Program-made: the position numbers and the translations under genes
Shown here: positions 8,360 through 15,112 of the stretch, piece after piece
Layout: every line of letters starts with the position of its first letter
Position numbering within the stretch: position 1 is the first letter of the stretch
NCBI GenBank assembly: GCA_036939355.1
Contig: JALLAP010000590.1
Span: 1 to 16,615 of the forward strand
Source: Thalassiosira profunda
Taxonomy: Eukaryota; Bacillariophyta; Thalassiosirophyceae; Thalassiosirales; Thalassiosiraceae
Direction: 5' to 3'
Length of the DNA stretch: 16,615 bases
Notes under the pieces: model-generated
What the model was told of the DNA's origin: nothing
Database searches by the model: none
What the model saw: the letters and a program-made list of their open reading frames with translations, nothing else

Positions 8360-8480
8360 GGGGCTTTCCAGTAAAGCACCGGGGGTTTGGGGATAGGAAT
8401 GCATGAGAAGCACAACCATTTGTTGAGCAACAGCAGTTGTTCTCCTCAACTATTGGTGTGCGTTCATAAAGAAAGAACGC
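8360..8480. other. Convergent 3' ends (Costars and DUF1995 genes)
   Basis: The 121 bases between the converging stop codons hold short 3' regions only. Confidence 0.6.
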
Positions 8481-9618
8481 TTATTTGCTACTTTGCCCCG
8501 CCTTCACAAGCATTGACACCACCTCGGCATACGACGGTCTCTTGTCCGACACGCCGACGGCGACATATTCAACCTCCGCATTCCCAATCTTGTCTTGCTT
8601 CACGTTCTCAAAAAATACCTGCCACAGTTCCGGATAAACGCGATACAACCACCCATACACCCCCTTATCACTGAACGGCTTCAGAAAGAAGGCGCTCTCA
8701 AACTTGTTCCAAAAGCGATCGACGGTGGCCGCGAGCTTCGGGAAGAACACACCCGGGTAGAAGCCTCCTCGCACCTTATCCAAAGCCCCGTTTACAACAA
8801 CTATGGGCGTGCTCGGCTGCGCAACTGACATCTTCTCGCAGTTCACCCAATCCTCTACCGGGCCGCCGTTTCCCGGCTGGATGACCAGCCACAAGTTTGC
8901 CGGTGAGTTCTCCCCTTCAACAATTGGATCCAAAGCAGCTTGATCCCCGAGCAACCCGGCATCCCCATCTTCTCCTCCCATCATTTTGGACAATCCCGAC
9001 ATCAAATTGGATCCCCACGGCGCATCGTACCCCCCACCCGATTCATCGTTGGCCCCGCTTGCCATATAGTTGGTCACCGCTTCAATTGTAGTGAATGTGG
9101 CTTCTTGGTATGTACCGCTGCCCGGCCCACTCCTTCTTTGCAATCTCGCACTCCTTCAGGTCTGGGAAGATCAACCACGTCTTTCCCTTCTGGAATTCCT
9201 TGTCGGCCAAGAACAGAGGAGCCAATTGCATCGTCCAGTCCTTGTTTCGGTCGAGCTCCTGGATATTGTCGAAATCGTCAAACTGAGACTTGCTCTGGCT
9301 GCCGCCCAACAGGGGAGGGAACTCGATCTCAATTTTTGCTACGCCGTCGGCAATTGCGGCATCGATGGCTCGCTTGGCTCCTTGCCGGAACTGCGCTTGA
9401 ATGTCGATGTTCTTGGAGAGCGATTTCTCGAAGGGCGATATGCCCCGCGGCAGCGGCGAGAGTGACGATTGCGCGCTGGACTTTTGCGGGCCGCCAAACA
9501 CGCCGAGGGGAGACGCCCTTGCCCTCGCAGCCCTCGGCAGCCGCGGATGCGAGAATGCATCAAAAGACGTGGTTAGCGACGCTACCCAGAGCGCCGCCTC
9601 CGCCAGGAGAGACCTCAT
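8481..9618 (-). CDS. Plastid-targeted DUF1995-family protein, with a one-base frame break
   Basis: From ATG 9618 to TAA 8481-8483, 378 residues if one base is skipped near 9107-9117. The N-terminus MRSLLAEAALWVASLTTSFDA|FSHPRLP is a signal peptide plus Phe-led transit peptide. The body follows the DUF1995 pattern: KIEIEFPPLLGG, WLIFPDLKECEIAKKEW, LWLVIQPGNGGPVEDW, IVVVNGALDKVRGGFYPG, FWNKFESAFFLKPF, GWLYRVYPELWQVF. Plant relatives include LPA3, a factor in photosystem II assembly, and plastid adenylate-kinase fusions; the precise role here is not known. The first frame stops at about 9082 while the second carries the domain onward, and the two overlap in the region about 9082-9143. No intron sites fit, so a sequencing error, recent mutation or frameshifting are the options. 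The start at 9630 would be GTG and is not used. Confidence 0.75.
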
Positions 9619-9854
9619 TTCACGCTGCACCGAGTACCTCTAGGAGAAGTGCGGGCGTGCCTGGGCGTGCGGCTCTCTGGGCGCTCGCTCCTCATTCACC
9701 TTCAAGCAAGGTATCCGTGACTCCGGTATCCTCCCAACTCGTGACTCGGCTAAATTGACGGCGCAGCGCAGCAGTCATTATTTCACTTCACCCCTCCGAG
9801 GGCGCTGCTTTGGATGAAACCGACTTCTCCCAACGTGACACCGACCACTCAGTG
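9619..9854. promoter_or_regulatory. Divergent promoter region (DUF1995 and membrane-protein genes)
   Basis: The 236 bases separate the two outward-facing ATGs. No recognisable promoter element is seen; the spacing implies a shared control region. Confidence 0.4.
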
Positions 9855-11075
9855 ATGGCGGAGGCGACCTCGGTCGCGACGCGGCAGAGCGTTGAGCCGC
9901 CGGAGGTAATCAGCTATTCTATCCGCAACCAACAGCAACAGGGCAGATGCAGAAGGGGCGGAGGATACACATCATGTGACCCGCCCGAGCAGAGCCTTGC
10001 ATCGCACTTTGCAAATCGACGTGCCGGCAGGAACGTTGGGTCGAGCAGCGATGCGTCTACCTCGGTGGGTCTGCGGCAGAAACCTGATGGCAGTAGCATC
10101 GCGGGGAAGGATGTGTATGTCGAGCGAGGGCGCTCGGCGCTAGAAACATATCTTGCCCGGAACCACTCCGCCAGGGTCACGTTCGCCAACGCATGCATGC
10201 AATCCACACGAATTGACGGGCGTTCCAATGCCAGCATCGGGGGTGCATCGATGGAACCTCACTGGAGGGACAGAAGAGTTGGCAGTGTCAGCAGCGAGCA
10301 AAGCAGAAGCTCCATCGACGCTCGGGGCAAGCAAAAGCACTCTTATCTACACACGAATGCAGCCCTTCTCGCCGTTGTTTCTGGCGTGGTGATATTATTC
10401 ACGCTTGTGATCTATGGATTTGGTGGTTTCGACGATGGAGGGGGCATCGACGCCCAGCGGACACTGGATACCGACCCGAGAGAACCCGCCAAAAGGATAA
10501 TTGACAACGTCCAACTGGTTGCCCAATCTCTGGGGGCGGTGTCCACTGACGGCGAAAGCGGAGATGTGGCCCCAATGCAGCTCAATGATGTGAATATCGA
10601 CGCGGGCGGAGATACGACGGACCAGGAACAAGTGCCACCCCATTTGAGAGGGCATGAATCCAAGATGATGAAATACAAAGGAGAAAAGCAGACGCAAAAG
10701 CAAAACCCACAGCCACAGCAGCCGCTGCGTCACAAAATGGAAGGGGAGACGCCGCAAGTGCAAGAGGCAATTAAAACGCAACCAGTCGATGAACAACTTC
10801 CCACTTCTGAATTGGAGGTGCCCAGCGTCGGAAAGGAGGTCAATACGGAGAGAACGGAGAGTAACGCTGGCACAGGTGATCAGTCTGGCCAACAAAAAAT
10901 GTTGAAAGTGGACCCAACGGTCAAGGAGCTGGCCACTCAGCGGTTACAGGCGGCAAACCAGCGGGAGCAGGCGGCACAAGAGTTGCTAAAGGTAAGCGAT
11001 GCGAGCCCGAAGACCGGCGAGCAGCGCGTTGCTCGGGAGACGAAGTCGGAGGAAGGCCAGAAGCCCAAAAGCTAG
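9855..11075 (+). CDS. Unknown single-span membrane protein with low-complexity K/E/Q-rich domain
   Basis: I do not recognise this gene. ATG 9855 gives 406 residues; the open frame extends upstream to 9810 but only with TTG. The N-terminal 165 residues are Ser/Arg-rich and basic, then comes one clear hydrophobic span (about 169-189, AALLAVVSGVVILFTLVIYGF) followed by an acidic Gly/Asp patch. The rest is charged and low in complexity: a Lys/Gln/Pro stretch (KQTQKQNPQPQQP) and a likely helix ELATQRLQAANQREQAAQELLK. The basic side before the span suggests a type II topology with the C-terminus in the lumen or outside, as in Golgi enzymes, but no catalytic domain follows. A good donor (AAAG|GTAAGC, 10988-10997) lies near the end, so the last 28 codons may instead be replaced by another exon. 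Confidence 0.6.
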   Translation: MAEATSVATRQSVEPPEVISYSIRNQQQQGRCRRGGGYTSCDPPEQSLASHFANRRAGRNVGSSSDASTSVGLRQKPDGSSIAGKDVYVERGRSALETYLARNHSARVTFANACMQSTRIDGRSNASIGGASMEPHWRDRRVGSVSSEQSRSSIDARGKQKHSYLHTNAALLAVVSGVVILFTLVIYGFGGFDDGGGIDAQRTLDTDPREPAKRIIDNVQLVAQSLGAVSTDGESGDVAPMQLNDVNIDAGGDTTDQEQVPPHLRGHESKMMKYKGEKQTQKQNPQPQQPLRHKMEGETPQVQEAIKTQPVDEQLPTSELEVPSVGKEVNTERTESNAGTGDQSGQQKMLKVDPTVKELATQRLQAANQREQAAQELLKVSDASPKTGEQRVARETKSEEGQKPKS

Positions 11076-11387
11076 GTAGGTCAGAAGGATTCGACAGACG
11101 CAAGCTACCTCAACAGCAGGCCAAAGAAAGGATAAAGCTCGGAGGACAACCTGGAGCTCAGATGCTAGGCTACCTAGAAGGACCGAAAAGTCTAGTGTCT
11201 ATGAGGGGTACTATACCCAACTCAATCTAGACGGCAAAGCGTCGCAGCCCTACGTGGCGAATGATCAAACAGATATGAACGTTATAAAGCACGTTACTTC
11301 CTAATGAAGTATCCTCGCGCAAACAACCAATGGAAAGGAGGCGGCGACCCATGCTGATACGCGCTCCCAAATTGCGTGTATGCATCT
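11076..11387. other. Convergent intergenic stretch (3' regions)
   Basis: The 312 bases lie between the membrane-protein stop and the silaffin-like stop. It has several CTAGG/CCTAG words (11072-11082, 11166-11178 as CTAGGCTACCTAG) but no gene. Confidence 0.5.
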
Positions 11388-13255
11388 CTACGGAAGCCCA
11401 ACCACTCGGTACCCCGGACTCCAGTTGATGGGGTCCGGTTTCACACTTTTGGCCGAGCTTTCTTTCTGCGCCTTCGCATCTGCGGTGCCCTTCCCGCTTT
11501 TGGCGGTCGCCGGCATCGAGTAGCCGCCCTTGCCCGATTTAGAGTCGCCCTTGCCCGATTTCGCATCGACCTCTCCCTTCGAGCTCTTTGCCGACGATCC
11601 CTCCTTCTCCGCTTTTGCGTCAATCGTGCCGGCCTTGCCCGATTTGGAATCATGTCCGGGCATCGACATTTCCTTGTCCGCCTTGCCCTCGGGGCCCGAC
11701 CATCCGTCGCCGCCGTCCGAGGGTTTGTTCGCCTTGCTCGAGGGCGCCGTTCCAGGCGTGTCGGGCATGCTCATTTTGCCCGATTTTCCTGTGCCATCCT
11801 CACTGTAATGCGTGGTCGAGGCGGGCTTGTCGGACTTGCTCTCGGGCATCGACATTTTCTCCGCCTTGCTCTCGGGCGAACCGCCCGACCATCCCTCATC
11901 ATCGGACGATTCCTTGCCGGCCTTGCTATCGCCGGTGCCAGCCTTGCCCGATTTGGAATCATGTTCCGGCATCGACATCTTAGATCCCTTGGTATCAGAA
12001 GGTCCTTTGGAGCTCTTGGAATCGGCGACGGGGTCCTTGAAGATCTCTGTCATAAGTGGATAGGAGTAATGAAAGCGAGGGATGTGTTAGCAACGGAGGA
12101 TTGGAATGTCACAATAATACGGGTGCACACGATGCGAATGGAACTCACTGGTAGCCTTGGCCGACGTCGCCACGCTCATCTTCNCAATAATACGGGTGCA
12201 CACGATGCGAATGGAACTCACTGGTAGCCTTGGCCGACGTCGCCACGCTCATCTTCTCGGCCTTCGCACTGCTCGAAGCCTTCTCCGCTTTCGCATCCAC
12301 CACATGACCCTTCGAGCTCTTCGTCTTTGCGCTCTTCGCGAACATGTTCTGGCTCTTGCTCGCCTTGCTCGGCGCGCTCCAGGCGCTCATGGCGGGCTCC
12401 ACCGGCGCCGGCGTGGGGCTGACCGTGTCCTTTGGGCAGAAGCTCTCGATCGGGGGCACGTAGTCCTCGAAGGTGACCCAGCCGATCGCGTCGCCGGTGT
12501 CCAGGAGCTCTCCCGTGCAGTAGCTCGTGTCGTAGCCCCACGCGACGGTGTTCTGGACCACGGCGCCTTCGGCGTTGGTGCCGAAGAGGACCATCATGAC
12601 CCCTCCCGGGAGGAGGTTGAGCTGCTCGTCGAGGGGGGCGTCGGCGTCGAGCTGGGCCGAGACGGAGTCGAAGACGACCGTGTCCCCATCACTGAGGGTC
12701 GTGTCGAAGTACGTGCTGTCCTGGTTGATGATGTTGAGCTGGGGGGTGGTGTCGGCCTCGAGGAAGGTGATGGAGGTCACGGTGACGGGCGTGGTGTCGA
12801 GTCCCTGGCGGAACTGGANTGGTGTCGGCCTCGAGGAAGGTGATGGAGGTCACGGTGACGGGCGTGGTGTCGAGTCCCTGGCGGAACTGGAGGTGGCGCC
12901 CGGCGGACCGGTTGGCCTTCGCCTTGGCCTCGAAGGCCTTCTTGGCGTGCGCCACGTGCGCGCCGAAGTCGACCCGGTTGAGCACGGCGTCCCACCGCCG
13001 CCGCTTCTCCCCGCGGAGCCGCCGCAGCTTGCGCGTGGGGCCGCCGAAGCCGATGTCGGTGTCGATGTCGTTCGGGTCGCCGCCCTGGGTGAAGAGGCAG
13101 ATGGGGCCCTCGAGGCCCTGGGCGTCGAAGCCGACGGTCTCGTCGCACTTGCCGTCGAAGTTGAGGGCGAAGCTGTACGAGGTGGGCGAGCAGGAGCACA
13201 GGGTGTCGGCCACGACGGCCGCGGGCAGGGCGAGGGCGGCGAGGAGGGTCTTCAT
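11388..13255 (-). CDS. Secreted silaffin-like protein with repeated KxxK modules
   Basis: Start ATG 13255, stop 11388-11390, intron 12047-12148. Two single Ns (12184, 12819) each sit between identical 72-base copies; counting each copy once gives 539 residues in one frame. It has a signal peptide (MKTLLAALALPAAVVA), then a Cys-containing domain starting CSCSPTSYSFALNFDGKC, a basic RKLRRLRGEKRRR segment (75-87), and a second folded part with ITFLEADT, LPGGVMMVLFGTNAEGAVVQN and GDAIGWVTFEDYVPPIESFCP. The C-terminal ~260 residues are Ser/Lys/Gly-rich with about 22 KxxK units (KSGK, KAEK, KSSK) and five MSMP plus one YSMP. RRL (78-80) and RHL (120-122) fit RxL sites cut in silaffin precursors. 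Diatom silaffins use such lysines for polyamine attachment and delivery to silica. The likely role is in cell wall or silica matrix; this is inference. Confidence 0.75.
11630..11985 (-). repeat. Diverged internal repeats in the silaffin-like gene
   Basis: The words gccttgcccgatttggaatc, then atgt and ccgg.catcgacat, occur twice, about 310 bases apart (near 11632 and 11942). They encode MSMP[E/G]HDSKSGKAGT. The motif DxGWSG also occurs twice. This implies duplication of a segment of about 100 codons followed by divergence. Confidence 0.7.
12047..12148 (-). other. Intron of the silaffin-like gene
   Basis: The intron is 102 bases, donor GTGAGT, end CTTATGACAG, phase 1, joining SAKAT to KIFKDPV. 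Its 5' half lies in the first 72-base copy, so a second unused donor copy exists at 12221. Confidence 0.8.
12112..12256. other. Assembly seam: 72-base duplicate around a single N (N at 12184)
   Basis: Positions 12112-12183 and 12185-12256 are identical, separated by one N. With the identical arrangement at 12747-12891, this indicates two contig ends placed side by side without merging their overlap. Confidence 0.93.
12747..12891. other. Assembly seam: 72-base duplicate around a single N (N at 12819)
   Basis: Positions 12747-12818 and 12820-12891 are identical, separated by one N. Counting one copy only joins TVTSITFLEADT to TPQLNIINQDS in frame. Confidence 0.93.
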
Positions 13256-14003
13256 GGTTGCTTTGGAATGGAGGTCTGTCGATCGAAGCTCCTTTCGATG
13301 TATGTTGAGTGTGTTGTGCTATTGCCGCGGGATCGATGAATGAGACCGATGCACCTTCGTCCAATGCGTCTTTGCTGGATTGTCTTGCCACACTCACCAA
13401 GCTGACTGCCTATGCACCAATCTAGAACCACCAAACCGGCCAGGCAATTGCAGTTCTCAACGAGACAAGATGTGATGGTTATTGAAGCCCCGTTAAAGGA
13501 AAGCAGCGCTCCCGAGTGTATCTCTCTCCGGTCGGAACGCCCCCACGCGGCGCCGGCAATTGCAATGCGAGATCTTGCGCGAGAGCCGTTGCACAAAAGC
13601 CCCTCGAACTTTGTTGCTGAAACCCTTGCTGACTTGCCGTTTTTGGCCGGGGTCGAGGGCCATTGTGCTTCGATGGCGGGCGAATCGGTGAGAGCTGGCC
13701 GGATTTACCGGCGTCAAAGCAAATTGATGGCGGGACAATTTCTGCAATTTTATCCCTATGAAGGAATTGTTACAAAAGGGCATAAATACGAGTTTATTTT
13801 GGCCAAACGTTGGTATGTCTGCTCAGACATTCCACAAGTCACAACTAAAGTCACAATTACACCACGCACTTGAAATCTTTCACTGCAACTTTGCCTCTCC
13901 ACAACAAAACGCGGCGGACAACACAAGCTACAGAACAATCGCCGCCAAGCCCAGCGGCCACCTCGCCCATCACAATTTCACTCCGACGGCTGCTGCCACC
14001 ACC
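13256..14003. promoter_or_regulatory. Divergent intergenic region (silaffin-like and small plastid genes)
   Basis: At 748 bases this is the largest gene-free stretch. It holds GGCAATTGCA twice (13443-13452 and 13555-13564; GCAATTGC is a palindrome) and GCCGG-ATTTA-CCGGC near 13697-13711. An open frame of 153 codons at 13412-13873 shows no family resemblance and is probably chance. The region should carry the promoters of both neighbours. Confidence 0.5.
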
Positions 14004-14745
14004 ATGTTCTCCCGCGCCTTCGCCCTCCTCGCCGCGGCCGCCTCGATCGGCTCGGCCGCCGCCTTCTCCGTCCGGCCCGCGGGCGTCGTCCGCGCGTCGA
14101 CGACGCAGCTCTCGATGGTGAGTGCATCATGATTTGAGGGGGGCGAAGTTCGCTTGAGTGGCGTTGCGAACTGGCTTGCCGCCTCGCTAGCCTGCTCTGG
14201 ATTCGCGAATATCGGTTTCTGGATGTGATACGATTGTAGCTGCCATTGGGTCTCTGGGTGCACATGATGTGTCTTGAATGGCGTCACTACTTGTCGGCTG
14301 CATCAGATGGAGTCCTCCACCTGTCCGGCATTTGCAATTTGCATCGTGAAGCGACGGCTGTCGAGGGCGAATAATGCGCTACTGCCTGGATAACCGCATC
14401 CTGCAACCGCAGATTGCTTCTTCATGTTCTGCGGAGTCTATGTGGATATGAAGCCGGGGTACAATATCTTTTGTCTGAACTCTGCTCAATAAAGACAACT
14501 CATCCAAATGCTCCTGTGTCCACATCTAGATTCCTGATGCGGAGTTTGACAAGAAGCTCAAAACCGACTCCCAGCTGAAGGATGCGGACCGTGCCACCAT
14601 CCTCGAATGCGACGATACCGAATGCGCGCAGATGGAATGCGTCCAGGACAACCGGGGCAACTGGGTCTGCGAGGGCGGCCTTGAGGGAGAGGACCGCAAA
14701 ACCACGAAGACGGTGTTGATGGCGAGCATGGACGATGGAGAGTAA
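14004..14745 (+). CDS. Small plastid-targeted protein with a four-cysteine motif
   Basis: Join 14004-14117 and 14530-14745, 109 residues. I cannot name a family. The N-terminus MFSRAFALLAAAASIGSAAA|FSVRPAG is a textbook ochrophyte plastid address (signal peptide, Ala|Phe, then an Arg/Ser/Thr-rich transit peptide). The mature part, about 70-80 residues, is acidic and has four cysteines at 65, 70, 75 and 85 (C-x4-C-x4-C-x9-C, ECDDTECAQMEC...WVC), which could bind a metal or form disulfides. The intron is long (412 bases), phase 0, donor GTGAGT, end CACATCTAG; the acceptor was chosen because the following frame stays open to TAA 14743-14745 and continues as IPDAEFDKKL. A further small exon inside the intron cannot be excluded. 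Divergent from the silaffin-like gene. Confidence 0.72.
14118..14529 (+). other. Intron of the small plastid protein gene
   Basis: At 412 bases this is the longest intron in the window. It contains GGTGCACATGATGTG near 14258-14272, again the TGCACATGAT word. No second open exon is evident. Confidence 0.75.
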
Positions 14746-15112
14746 ACGCGCTTTGCTGATGCATTTATCGTTAGGAATTGGGTCGGGTGTCGGGTGGAAG
14801 AATAACTGTGGGGAAGTGCTGAGTTTGGCGCTACTGATCTTAGGACATCGGCATTCAACTCTCTGAGTGTCTGGGTGTGTGGACCTCAACGAAAACGACC
14901 TCGAGGGATGTACATACAGTTATCGAGAGATGGAGAGGCTGGTGCGGGACATTCTGGTGGTTGCTCTACTTAGATTAAATCCCTTCACTGGCGTGGTTCG
15001 TATTAACTAAAGCCTTCCAAGATGCCTCTCCATTGTAAGCCGAACTCTACCTACAGGAGTACTCTTTTCACTCGTTCTCCTCGTTTGACTGGCTCGTAGA
15101 GATTGGTATCGT
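14746..15112. other. Convergent intergenic stretch (3' regions)
   Basis: The 367 bases between the stops of the small plastid gene and the LRR/ankyrin-like gene hold no gene or RNA signal that I recognise. Confidence 0.5.

Noticed and set aside
8940..9758. Plus-strand open frame of 272 codons opposite the DUF1995 gene
   Set aside because: Runs over the DUF1995 5' half and into its promoter with no recognisable domain.
11376..12227. Plus-strand open frame of 283 codons opposite the silaffin-like tail
   Set aside because: Its Arg/Leu/Ala-rich repeats merely mirror the Lys/Ser repeats of the real gene, and it crosses the assembly N.
12112..12891. Two pairs of 72-base direct repeats as biological tandem duplications or target-site duplications
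   Set aside because: Both pairs have exactly the same length and are separated by exactly one N, and removing one copy restores the frame; this is an assembly artefact.
13412..13873. Plus-strand open frame of 153 codons in the large intergenic region
   Set aside because: It has an ATG but no family resemblance, no splice partner and ends in the promoter of the next gene. It remains possible but unsupported.
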